Shown here piece after piece: positions 54,640-64,000 of a stretch of 64,000 bases of DNA (positions within the stretch are counted from its first letter, which is position 1; each line of letters begins with the position of its first letter). The notes beneath the pieces were generated by a model, which was not told where the DNA came from, did not search any database, and saw only the letters and a program-made list of their open reading frames with translations. The translations under genes and the position numbers were made by a program. Source of the stretch: Marasmius tenuissimus (Eukaryota; Basidiomycota; Agaricomycetes; Agaricales; Marasmiaceae); contig JAQOTA010000053.1 of the NCBI GenBank assembly GCA_029532415.1, forward strand, positions 3,844,001-3,908,000, written 5' to 3'.

Positions 54640-57557
54640 CCCGCTGTTCTCGTTGCAGTCCAATCATAATCCTGTCATTGAACCCCAAAAAACACAATGC
54701 AACTCATTGTCTGTGGTTTGCTAGTGCTACCGCTGCTATCCTACGCCCAAATTCTACAAGAGGTGTTGCAGGGTTCTTCTCCGAATTCCAGTCGCATTTT
54801 GACCCCAGAAATCGACGATTTCATCGAAGGAATACTGTCTTCATGGAATTCGCCCGGCGGAGTAGGCGTCGCAGTCGTGAAGCTCGAAGAGCCAGAAGGG
54901 CCGTGGAGGATTGAAACGAAGGGATACGGTATCGCGAATTTGGAGGGTGGGAAACGGATGACAGAGAACTCGCTCTTCTTTATCGGTTCGAACTCCAAGG
55001 CGAGTTACCGTTACACCACCATGAACCCACTCATTCATCGTCCTTACAGCACTTTACAACGCTGGCAACTGGCCTATTGATCTCTAACAAGAGCTTGCCG
55101 ACACCTATCACATGGGACACGAAACTCAAGATAATATTAGGGGACCTCTGGGAGCTGCAGGATCCCATCGCTACCGCTCATGGCACTATCATCGACGCGA
55201 TGAGCCACCGTACAGGTCTCCCTCAACACGATCACATGTATACACGCGACGATAATACTGTGTCTGTTGTGAGTTATCTAGCCAAGGCCTCTGAAGCTGT
55301 GTTACGACATTCAATCTCCAGTTAAAAAGGCTTCGCCACCTCAAACCATCCTCTGAATTCCGCGAGACATGGCAATACAACAACGAGATGTACACATTGT
55401 TATCCCATCTACCAACTGTGCTACATCCATCTCGACCGCCATTTGCGCGCTATGTCAAGGAGCACATATTTGACCGTCTTGGCCTTGAATCTACCACATA
55501 TTCCCTTCGTGTGGCGCGAGAGAGTGGTAACCTGGCAGATGCATTGACAAGGGACGGCGTCAATAGAAGCGAAGATGTGTTCGGGAAAGGCAAGCCTAAA
55601 GCTATGAGGTACATGGGGTGGTTCTCGGACGAAGGTGAAGATGGGAACTGTACGTGGGCGATCTCAATCCCAGTGTTTCTGGACTGATGATAGGCCCCTC
55701 AGATATTTCAGGAGCTGGAGGCATTATCATGAATGCTCGTGATGCTGTAAGTTGTGATCATCGTGTTTACTGAGTCTGACATCGATCGTAAATGTTCACC
55801 AGGCGACGTGGTTACAAGTCTTACTATTGGAAGGTAAAGACCCCCGAACTGGCGAAGAAGTAATACCAGGTGATGTTATTCACAAGATTGCGTGTGGAGT
55901 CACCCTGTGGGAGACAGAACCGTGAGTTTTTTATCGTCAGATCTCCTTCCTGGAGTCGGATTCACCGAAACCAACAGGCCCTTCCCCGAACTCTCACCAG
56001 TCGTTTACGGCGGAGGTCAAGGACGAGGCGCATATAGGGGACATAGTGAGTGCCCATGTCTATGTAGTGTTCTCTGTGCTGAAATCTCAACGATAGACTA
56101 CATTGAAGTGAGTTACTAAGACTGTTATTCATCACTGGTCGTTGACACGATCGCCAGCACGGAGGATCCGTTCCAGGTGAGAAACCTTTTTGGGAAGATT
56201 TAGCATTTATTTGATAGTAGATACTGGTCCTATGCACAGGCTTTAAGACCCAAATGATTCGCCTCCCGGATTCAAAGCTGGGTGTCGCAGTGTTTACGAA
56301 TGACGATAATTACGGCTACTCATTCAAGGAGGTTATCAAGTATCGGATTATTGATGCCGCGTTAGGGCTTCCTGCTATTGACTGGGATACTAGGTCTGTT
56401 TCCCCCTTCTTTGTGAACGGACGAATGGCGCTTATCTTCGTACTGTTTTCAGGTATAAAGACAGAGTTCAAAAAGCGTTCGACAACTTTCAATCCAGGCT
56501 CGTGCCCCGACCTTCTAATCCTGTACCGCCACCTGCCCCATACGAATCATTAGCTGGGAAATATACAAACGGAGGTTATGGCGATATAGAGCTATGTCTG
56601 CTTGGTGGATCGAATCAGTCGAGGTCCTGCCAGGAAGTCATTGACGAGCTGCCGACCGTGCTTCCGGGCGTAGCTAATTCTACGATACCAACACTCATCG
56701 CAAAGTGGGACAGATTTTGGTCGACCCATGTGAAGCTGGAGCATTTTGATGGATTCCTGTTCAACCTGACGGTCCTTGAGAGCCGTGCGAGGGTGAGTGT
56801 GCTCGATTTTACATCTCGCAAAACTCGTATCTTAGTTGCTGCACACACATACACAGCCCACAGCCGATAGGGATGGCCCATACTGGACTGCGGAACCGTT
56901 CTACGGAGAAACTGTCGATACCGCTCAATTTGTGATGGATGATGCTGATGTTGGGCGCGTTAATGGGTTTGGAATCTTCGGAGGTTTCTGGGGTTCGGGA
57001 CCGCTGGTCAAAAACTCCGTAGAAGGTGGTTCCCGAGAGGTAGCAGAGGTGTTTTTCGACAAGTTGAAGTAAAAGTGAATCCCGCGTTTCATGGATGCAT
57101 TGTCTGTACATGATCCGAAGGAACATGAAGATACCATCCCGTTGTAATGATTCTGAATCTGATTGAAGTTTCATTTACGCTGCAGTTGTACAACATTGCG
57201 TTCTCACTGTAAGTGGAGGGTCTAGTACACGGGGTTTTCGCGTTTCAATTCTCAGAACATCCAGCAACTCCGCAAGTCCCAAATCGCCGAGTACTCAGGA
57301 AATGTCCAACACGCTGTCTATCACCACACCCGTTCGTCAGATGAGCGCAACGATCCAAACCCCGCGCGATGGATTAGACAGAGAGTCATCTAGACTTTAC
57401 TTGGCTAATTCTGAGAGACTTGGAGAGCAGCTTTGACTTGGTGCATTGATTCGTAGGTTCCTGCCCAGAAAATGGAACCGGAATTGAGATCCGGGGACCG
57501 GTATTGTTGGCTTCCACTTCGATCACCTTCGCTCAAACTATGGCCACCGTACAACGC
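54640..57557 (+). repeat. tandem duplication, unit 1 (2.9 kb)
   Basis: Contains copy 2 of the hydrolase gene, about 60 bp of leader and about 490 bp of 3' flank. The flank includes part of the transposon-like minus frame. Nearly the same sequence recurs at 58208-61119. Confidence 0.75.
54697..57072 (+). CDS. secreted beta-lactamase-like serine hydrolase, copy 2 (intact)
   Basis: Serine hydrolase of the beta-lactamase/penicillin-binding-protein fold (class C-like, PF00144 type); fungal relatives include esterases, D-aminopeptidases and lactam hydrolases, so the substrate is open. Signal peptide MQLIVCGLLVLPLLSYAQ. Motif 1 is SNSK (Ser98, Lys101). A GC-AG intron (55000-55049) follows straight after the Lys codon. 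Then LATGLLISNKSLPTPITWDT, SHRTGLPQHDHMY and, after an intron, RLRHLKPSSEFRETWQYNNE with YNN as motif 2. More exons give IMNARDAATWLQVLLLEG, VYGGGQGRGAYRGH and HGGSVPGF, where HGG replaces the KTG box. A C-terminal domain of about 180 residues (YESLAGKYTNGGYGDIELCL; FGIFGGFWGSGP) ends FFDKLK. All reading frames join with no stop. It is the only complete copy of the three. Confidence 0.82.
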
Positions 57558-57971
57558 TAAATTCGGTGACACTACAAAACAGGAGCTCTCTGGGTATCTG
57601 GAAGGTGTGTTCGAGTCATAGACTCGAAAGATTCGTAGTTCGTTGGGTTTCGTCTTATAACAGACTCGTTCGATGACTGGTAGAAGCGGTGGTTCAGCTG
57701 CCGAAGGAGTGGGAGGGGAAGGAGGCTTTCCACCTCCACCTCTTCGCTTCTGGTGGGTTTGTAGGCTCTGGTGGTGTGGATCAGGGACATGCGGAGGAGA
57801 GAGTACGCGCAGCGGTGTAGCAAGGGCTGACAGAGGCGCCACCAAGTCTCCTCGACCTCTCCGAATCACCGCGGAAACACTAGTGTTTTCCAAATCCTCG
57901 AAACGAGGAGGAAGCCGTTTTGTACGTGCCCTTCCGCTCCGTCGTAAGTTCAAGTTGTCTGCCAAAGACAC
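57405..57971 (-). mobile_element. fragment resembling a transposon-borne gene (possibly Plavaka/CACTA type)
   Basis: A 188-codon frame starts MSLADNLNLRRSGRARTKRL and has the segment KPNELRIFRVYDSNTPSRYP. This resembles the conserved Lys-Pro-Asn ... tyrosine stretch of proteins encoded by Plavaka-type DNA transposons of agaricomycetes. No transposase domain and no terminal repeats were seen, so it is a fragment at best. Its 3' part is copied again at about 60960-61119 as part of the segmental duplication. Confidence 0.35.
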
Positions 57972-58121
57972 AGGACCTATGCCAAGCGGTAGGGGATGTA
58001 TTCGGTTTGTGGCACAAATTCTCGGATACGTACCGTTCCGGTTGGCCTTCTGCTTTCGATAAAACTTTCTTCCGTCTTGTCCATCATCACTTATGTCCTT
58101 TGACCCATACAGTAGAAAACC

Positions 58122-58129
58122 TATATAAG
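58122..58129 (+). promoter_or_regulatory. TATA box upstream of copy 3
   Basis: TATATAAG about 145 bp before the copy 3 start codon. It lies outside the duplicated unit and has no counterpart before copy 2, so the two copies may differ in expression. Confidence 0.4.
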
Positions 58130-58207
58130 CCCGAGTACTTAGAGTTTATCTGAATTGACATTTACACTGTCATTTGGGTGACTCTGCGTGTGAACTAGCT
58201 CGCGCGA

Positions 58208-61119
58208 AGTACTCCTGCTGTTCTCATCGCAGTCCAATCATAAATCCTGTCATTGAACCCCAGAAGCACAATGCAGCTCATTGTCTGTGGTTTGCTAGTG
58301 CTACCACTGCTATCCTACGCCCAAATTCTACAAGTGCTGCAGGATTCTTCTCCGAATTCCAGCCGCATATTGACCCTAGAAATCGACGATTTCATCGAAG
58401 GTATACTGTCTTCATGGAATTCACCTGGCGGAGTAGGCGTCGCAGTCGTGAAGCTCGAAGAGCCAGAAGGGCCGTGGAGGATTGAAACGAAGGGATACGG
58501 TATCGCGAATTTGGAGGGTGGGAAACGGATGACAGAGAACTCGCTCTTCTTTATCGGTTCGAACTCCAAGGCGAGTTACCGTTACACCACCATGAACCCA
58601 CTCATTCATCATTCTTGCAGCACTTTACGACGCTAGCAACTGGCCTATTGATCTCTAACAAGAGCTTGCCGACACCTATCACATGGGACACGAAACTCAA
58701 GGCCATATTGGGCGACCTTTGGGAATTGCAAGATTCCATCGCTACCGCTCATGGCACTATCATCGACGCGATGAGCCACCGTACAGGTCTTCCTCGACAC
58801 GATCACATGTATACGCGCGACGATAATACTGTATCTGTTGTGAGTTACTCAGCTAAACCTTCTGAAACTGTGTTGCGACGATCAATCTCTAGCTAAAAAG
58901 GCTTCGCCACCTCAAACCATCCTCTGAATTCCGCGAGACCTGGCAATACAGCAATGAAATGTACACGTTGTTATCTCATCTACCAACTGTGCTACATCCA
59001 TCTCGACCGCCATTTGCACGCTATGTCAAGGAGCACATATTTGACCGTCTTGGTCTTGAATCTACAACGTATTCCCTTCGTGTGGCGTGAGAGAGTGGTA
59101 ACCTGGCAGATGCATTGACAAGGGACGGCGTCAATAGGAGCGAAGACGTGTTCGGGAAAGGCAAGCCTAAAGCTATGAGGTACATGGGGTGGTTCTCGGA
59201 CGAAGGTGAAGATGGGAACTGTACGTGGGCGATCTCAATCCCAGTGTTTCTGAACTGATGATAGGCCCCTCAGATATGTCAGGACCTGGAGGCATCATTA
59301 TGAATGCCCGGGATACTGTGAGTTGTGCTTATCGTGTTCATTGAGTCTGACGCTGATGCTAAATGCTCACCAGGCGACGTGGTTACAAGTCTTACTATTG
59401 GAAGGTAAAGACCCCCGAACTGGCGAAGAAGTAATACCAGGTGATGTTATTCGCAAGATTGCGTCTGGAATCACCGTGTGGAGACCAGAACCGTGAGTTG
59501 TTTCATTGTCAGGTCTTCTTCCCGGAGTCGGATTCACCGAAGCCAACAGGCCCTTCCCTGAGCTCTCGCCAGCCGTCTACGGCGGAGGTCAAAGACGAGG
59601 CGTATATAGGGGACACAGTGAGTGCCCATGTCTATGTAGTGTTCTCTATGCTGAAATCTAAACGATAGACTACATTGAAGTGAGTAACTAGGGCTGTTAT
59701 TCATTACTGGTCGTTGACACGATCGCCAGCACGGAGGATCCGTTCCAGGTGAGAAACCTTTTTGGGAAGATTTAGCATTTATTTGATAGTAGATACTGGT
59801 CCTATGCACAGGCTTTAAGACCCAAATGATTCGCCTCCCGGATTCAAAGCTGGGTGTCGCAGTGTTTACGAATGACGATGATCAAGGCTCCTCTATTATG
59901 GAGGTTATCAAATATCGGATTATTGATGCCGCGTTAGGGCTTCCTGCTATTGACTGGGATACTAGGTCTGTTCCCCCTTATGTGTGAATGGACAAACGGC
60001 ACTTATCTTCGTACTGTATTCAGGTACAAAGACAGAGTTCAAAAAGCGTTTGACGACTTTCAGTCCAAACTCGTGCCCCGACCTTCAAATCCCATACCGC
60101 CACCCGCTTCATACGAATCATTAGCTGGGAAATATACAAACGGAGGTTATGGCGATATAGAGCTGTGCCTCCTCGGTAGCTCGAAACAGTCGAGATCCTG
60201 CCAGGAAGTCATCGACGAGCTACCGACCGTGCTTCCGGGCGTAGCCAGTTCTACGATACCGACACTCATCGCAAAGTGGGACAGGTTTTGGTCGACCCAT
60301 GTGAAGCTGGAGCATTTCGATGGACCCTTATTTAATTTGACGGTCCTTGAGAGCCGTGAGCCGGTGAGTGTTCGCAGGTTTACATCTCCGGAAACTTGAA
60401 ACTTAGTTGTCACATACACGCAGCCCACAGCCGATAAGGATGGCCCATACTGGACTGCGGAACCGTTCTACGGACAAACAGTCGGTACTCAATTTGTGAT
60501 GGGTGATGCTGAGGTTGGGCGCGTTGATGGGTTTGGAATTTTCGGAGGTTTTTGGGGCTCGGGATCGCTGGTCGAAGACTCCGCGGAAGGTGGCTCTCGA
60601 GAGGCAGCAGAGGTGTTTTTCGACAAGGTGAAGTAAAAGCGAATGCCGTGTTTCATGGACGCATCGTCTCTACATGACCTGAAGGAACATGAAGCTACCA
60701 TCCCGTTGTAATGAATCTGATTGAAATCTCATATACGCTGCAGTTGTACAACGTATTCTCACTGTAAGTGGAGGGTCTAGTACACGGGGTTTTCGCGTTT
60801 CAAATCTCAGGACTTCCAGCAACTCCGCAAGTCGCAAATCACCGAGTACTCAGGAAATAACCAACACGCTGCCTGTATCGTCAACACCCGTACACTAGAT
60901 GACCACAACGACCCAAATTGGATCCAAACCCCGCGAGATGGATTGGACAGAGAGTCGTCTGGACTTGGCTAATTCGAAGAGATTTGGAGAGCAGCTTTGA
61001 CTTGGTGCATTGATTCGTAGATCCCTGCCCAGAAAACGGAACTCGGAATTGGGATCCGGGGACCGGTATTGTTGGCTTCCGCTTCGATCACCTGCGCTCA
61101 AACCAATGGCCACCGTACA
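58208..61119 (+). repeat. tandem duplication, unit 2 (2.9 kb)
   Basis: Second copy of the 54640-57557 segment. Coding and flanking parts are very similar, including the shared stretch around 60735-60860 that matches 57175-57300. This points to a fairly recent event. Confidence 0.75.
58271..60636 (+). pseudogene. beta-lactamase-like serine hydrolase, copy 3, internal stop
   Basis: Same exon plan as copy 2: signal peptide MQLIVCGLLVLPLLSYAQ, IEGILSSWNSPGGVGVAVV, SNSK, GC-AG intron 58571-58620, ATGLLISNKSLPTPITWDT, SHRTGLPRHDHMY, YSNEMY and HGGSVPGF, with C-terminal YESLAGKYTNGGYGDIELCL and FFDKVK. In the exon after YSNEMY the codon at 59088-59090 is TGA where copy 2 has CGA (Arg), in the sequence YSLRVA-stop-ESGN. 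This would cut off the last two thirds of the protein. The change is a C to T transition at a CpG. No intron that would remove the stop was seen. The other frames remain open, so inactivation is recent, or the stop is a sequencing error or is read through. Confidence 0.75.
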
Positions 61120-61164
61120 AGTAAACACAACGTATTCACGGTTTTGTGGTGAGTCTACTGACAG

Positions 61165-61560
61165 TTGACGTTAACCGTTATTACTTGGCGAGGATCCGTT
61201 GCAGACCGTTTGTTTGCATACCAGCCAATTAATCTTGACATTAGACACCCGGACGACTCCGTTGGAGGTTCGTGGGATCCACCTGGTATGGTGGGTTTCG
61301 CAGTCGTGAACCGGAAGGCCCATGGAAGCCGAGGTATACAATTCAAAGCGTGGGTTCAGACGACCGTGCGGAGGATTTCTCCAAGATTTCTATTTTCCAA
61401 GGTGAGCTTCGACCTAAAACCACCTTGCGAGAAGGAGACCAAATTGTGACGAGTGAACGATGGACGTGGTACTTATGGTCCCTGCGCCTAGAAGTACGAG
61501 AGAACTCGAATTTGTACACGACGTCGTCAAGAAGTAGAGAGAGAAAATGACCGGAGCTGG
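61165..61560 (+). pseudogene. degenerate 5' fragment of the same hydrolase gene
   Basis: Split over two frames, the sequence matches the first exon of the hydrolase copies: DDSVGGSWDPPGMVGFAVV aligns with DFIEGILSSWNSPGGVGVAVV in part, and EPEGPWKPR with EPEGPWRIE. Frame shifts and missing downstream exons show that it is a relic. It lies just after the second duplicated unit. Confidence 0.6.
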
Positions 61561-61786
61561 ATGATCTACATCCCAACTCTGGCCTTGCTTTGATTGATAT
61601 ATTATACAATGATGGTTAATGCTACACGAGTCATAACTGAATATACTTAAATACGGACTGGACTAGCAGTCATGGTAGATCGTGATCGAGGTCATCATAA
61701 CTATGAGCGTGTAGATATCAACCACAGGAAGATATAGGTGTGGGAGAGATGCAAGCGAAACCGACCTCTACAAAAACACATCAATC

Positions 61787-63023
61787 CTAGTGGGTGAAGG
61801 CAGAGCGGAATTCTGGGTTGTCGAGCAGACGTCTCATAACGCGAGAAAGGTGTCGTGGCTTGTACATCTTCACGACGTCCATCTTGTCGACCTCTTCGTA
61901 TTTACCGTCTTCGCGCTTCGACACGTAAACTACTCGTCGCTTGGTGAGCTTGCAAGTACCAGCAGAAGCACCTTGCGACGAGTTGTTGTTGTTCTGGCCA
62001 TCGTCAGAGCCTTGGCCGTTCCCAGAACCATTGCCGTTGTTATTGCCCTGACCATTTCCGTTGCCGTTGTTGTTCCCATTGTTCGAGTTTCCTCCATTGT
62101 TGTTGCCGTTGTTCCCATTGTTGTTTCCATTATCACCGTTGTTCCCGTTGTCACCGTTGCCGTTCGAGGGCGACCCGTTGACGAAGCTGGCGATCTGAGG
62201 ACCGGGGAAGTCGTAGTCTGCATTTGCGTCAAATGCCTGGAGCGGAAATTAATTAACCTTCTACATGTCTGGACAGTGGAGATGAAAACTACTCACATTG
62301 ACCTTGATGCCAGAGTCGTTGTCGCTGTAAGCACCTGGGAACGACACGAGCTCATTGTCATTGGGTCTTCCATTCTGGTTTCCGCCGATCTTGAGCTGCG
62401 CGCAACCAGGATAGAACTCGGCACCACCTTGCTCTTGAGCAAGATGCAAGCCGATGATCTCGTGTCGAATGAGGTAGTTTCCAGGTGCGAGGGTGCTGGG
62501 GATCTTCACATCGGCGACTGCACCGTTCATGAGATCGGCTTGGGCCCACTCCTGGCCTTTGCCTTTCCGTCCAACTTGTTGAATCTTAAACCACTTCGCG
62601 TTGGTGTTGTCGACCTGATTGCACGGTTGGTCACCGCAGGAAGCCATGTAAGTCAGCATGGGCCCGGTGTTGTGAGGCCACTGCGGAGCAATGTCAGAAC
62701 CTATTATCGGAGCAAAAAGGAAGCAAGTCACGCACGTTACTGTTGTCCCCTCCCCTCCAGTCGAACGAGATGGAGTCTCCGGGGTTGGCATTGCCTATAT
62801 CTGAGGCAAGTTTCTCTCCGGGCCCACAGAACATGGCAGGGTTTCCTGCACCCTTCACGGGCGAAACGTCGTTGATTTGTCGAATGATACTATTCTTGGT
62901 TTCGCCATTGGGTACGTTTCCGTCGAATTCTTTGCCATTGATATTGATCTTGGCAATGTAACCGTGTGCTGTGACGCAAGTTGTGAAGAGGAGAGGTAGA
63001 AGTATGGCGGATGGGAACATCAT
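61787..63023 (-). CDS. AA9-type lytic polysaccharide monooxygenase 2 with Asn/Gly-rich linker
   Basis: Paralog of the AA9 enzyme at 34.4-35.9 kb. The signal peptide (MMFPSAILLPLLFTTCVTA) is cut before HGYIAKININGK, giving the N-terminal copper-brace His. Then SPVKGAGNPAMFCGPGE, PGDSISFDWRGGD and, after an intron, WPHNTGPMLTYMASCGDQPC with the second His. KWFKI, LAPGNYLIRHEIIGLHLA with the canonical RHE, GGAEFYPGC with the axial Tyr but Glu instead of Gln, and SDNDSGIKVN lead over an intron to YDFPGPQIASFVNG. Next is a linker of about 70 residues made of Asn and Gly (GNNGNNNGNNG), then GTCKLTKRRVVYVSKRE and YKPRHLSRVMRRLL, a basic tail with one Cys. The end NPEFRSAFTH echoes the RSAHAH end of enzyme 1. 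No CBM1. Confidence 0.87.
61985..62170 (-). repeat. Asn/Gly-rich coding repeat in AA9 enzyme 2
   Basis: Irregular GNN and GNG codon triplets form the disordered linker between the AA9 domain and the basic tail. The plus strand is open across it only as a shadow. Confidence 0.75.
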
Positions 63024-63204
63024 GATGAAGGAAGTGAAAAAAATCTAACGATTCGAGGATAGAATGAGCGGTGGGACGTCCTGAGAGTCGATTCGCTGCC
63101 GGAGCGATGTCGAAGGAAAGTAATTCGTTAGAGGGTCGTGGAGGATCCGAAAGAACTTGAAGGTGAGTGGAATTCCTGGAATTTCGAACTGAAATTTGGT
63201 CGGC

Positions 63205-63212
63205 CTTTTATA
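63205..63212 (-). promoter_or_regulatory. TATA box of AA9 enzyme 2
   Basis: TATAAAAG on the minus strand, about 185 bp before the start codon at 63023, as in AA9 enzyme 1. Confidence 0.55.
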
Positions 63213-63827
63213 AGGGCGGATCGGATGTGGCACGAATTTCAAAGGGGAGCCATTGTGGCATGGAGTGGAGGCCAGAGTTTTATTGTCCGTGACACGCAAA
63301 AAGAGCGTGGATAAGCAAATTTTCGCCAAATAAACACCCAATTGTCTTCCCGAAAAGGAAACTCTATACCAAATATGGCTAATCAGTCCTGATTGAAAAT
63401 GAATTGAGGTGGATCAGGCGCTTACCCGGATCTAGAATGAGTCTAAAATTAAGGTGCACCAACTCCCGCGAGCGCCGCAACTCCCGGTCAAGGGGCCTGG
63501 CCGGAAAAAACTTTTAGTCGCGCAAATTGAAGGCGGTGCGATGGTACCGCTTTGGTTCGAGAATCACAAGCCTACCCAGCCAGTGCCTCCGCCACAAAAG
63601 TCGGCTGAACCGTTTGACCACTTGCTGGGTGCTCAGCTGCTAGTGAATATGAAAACGCGAAGGCCCCGTGTAGACCATCCACTTACAGTTGGAGCACAAC
63701 TTTGTCGTGCGACCTTAACATACATGAAAGCCCAATCAGATTCATTGCAGGCGGTAGCTTCGTGTTCCTAACTGTATAGATGATATATCCATACGGTCAC
63801 CCCTGCCATGGAACACCGCCTTCGTTT
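63213..63827. other. intergenic, no gene seen
   Basis: Between AA9 enzyme 2 and the partial inverted hydrolase copy. A 105-codon plus frame (63454-63771) shows no recognisable feature. Confidence 0.4.
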
Positions 63828-64000
63828 CTAGTTCACCTTGTCGAAAAACGCCTCCGCTGCCTCTCTGGAGCCACCATCCGTTGAGTCTTCAACCTGCGGT
63901 CCCGAGCCCCACAGACCCCCGTAGATTCCAAACCCAACGACGCGCCCGTCCTCACCACCGCTCGTTACAAATTGAGCAGTAATAACTCCTCCTCCGAAGA
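63828..64000 (-). CDS. 3' end of a fourth beta-lactamase-like hydrolase, inverted, partial
   Basis: Reading from the right edge on the minus strand: FGGGVITAQFVTSGGEDGRV, then VGFGIYGGLWGSGP and DGGSREAAEAFFDKVN with a stop at 63828. This is the last exon of the hydrolase family, closest to copy 1 in the GEDxRVVGxGI and GGLWG parts. The gene continues beyond the window, so whether it is intact cannot be judged. Confidence 0.85.
   Translation of the reverse strand, partial: FGGGVITAQFVTSGGEDGRVVGFGIYGGLWGSGPQVEDSTDGGSREAAEAFFDKVN

Noticed and set aside
61790..62875. 361-codon plus-strand frame rich in Val
   Set aside because: Antisense of AA9 enzyme 2. The hydrophobic look comes from reading Asn/Gly codons backwards.
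1..64000. CRISPR arrays, operons, prophage or insertion sequences
   Set aside because: None was seen. The short repeats present are coding, and the intron-rich gene structure is eukaryotic.

Overview
The window reads as nuclear DNA of a filamentous basidiomycete, most likely a mushroom-forming agaricomycete. Almost every gene is cut by several introns of about 50-60 bp with GT-AG (a few GC-AG) borders. Genes are dense, lie on both strands and are not in operons. The gene set is fungal: AA9 copper monooxygenases, a GPR1/FUN34/Ato-type transporter, an Osh-type oxysterol-binding protein, Mrh4, Set5 and Nap1. Two AA9 enzymes point to a plant-litter or wood decayer, but the species cannot be named from sequence alone. 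Exon joins were made by eye using splice consensus and family motifs, so the outer limits are firmer than the inner borders.

Layout. 0-10 kb is housekeeping: a dienoyl-CoA isomerase with a possible peroxisomal signal, a TDG/Mug-type DNA glycosylase, a Rab-like GTPase with a huge insertion, the PP4 catalytic subunit, a 2.2-kb gene-free gap, then the tRNA adenosine deaminase Tad1. 10-25 kb holds two paralogous secreted proteins of unknown function (10.5-12.7 and 20.8-24.6 kb) flanking mitochondrial helicase Mrh4 and an ankyrin-PH-FFAT-ORD oxysterol-binding protein. The second paralog carries an LEA-like helix repeat and long acidic repeats that the first lacks. 25-34 kb: a polytopic membrane protein, Nap1, an arrestin-like protein, a short-chain dehydrogenase and a Set5-like methyltransferase. 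34-45 kb: AA9 enzyme 1, a mostly empty 3 kb, the Ato-like transporter, a small eight-cysteine GPI-type protein, a NAT9-like acetyltransferase and a secreted protein with an 18-bp tandem repeat. 46-52 kb: a large CDCA7-type zinc-finger protein and a HAD hydrolase.

52-64 kb is the accessory part. Three tandem copies of a secreted serine beta-lactamase-like protein lie head to tail: copy 1 has a stop at codon 6, copy 2 looks intact, and copy 3 has an internal stop. A degenerate fragment follows, then AA9 enzyme 2, and an inverted fourth copy runs off the right edge. Copies 2 and 3 are a recent duplication of about 2.9 kb that includes flanking DNA and a fragment resembling a transposon-borne gene.

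The genes do not form one pathway. Two themes stand out: secretion of wall or substrate-active proteins, often with low-complexity tails, and chromatin or DNA maintenance (CDCA7-like, Nap1, Set5, TDG, PP4). The best candidates for undescribed biology are the secreted paralog pair, the Rab with a 260-residue G4-G5 loop, and the decaying beta-lactamase-like cluster.
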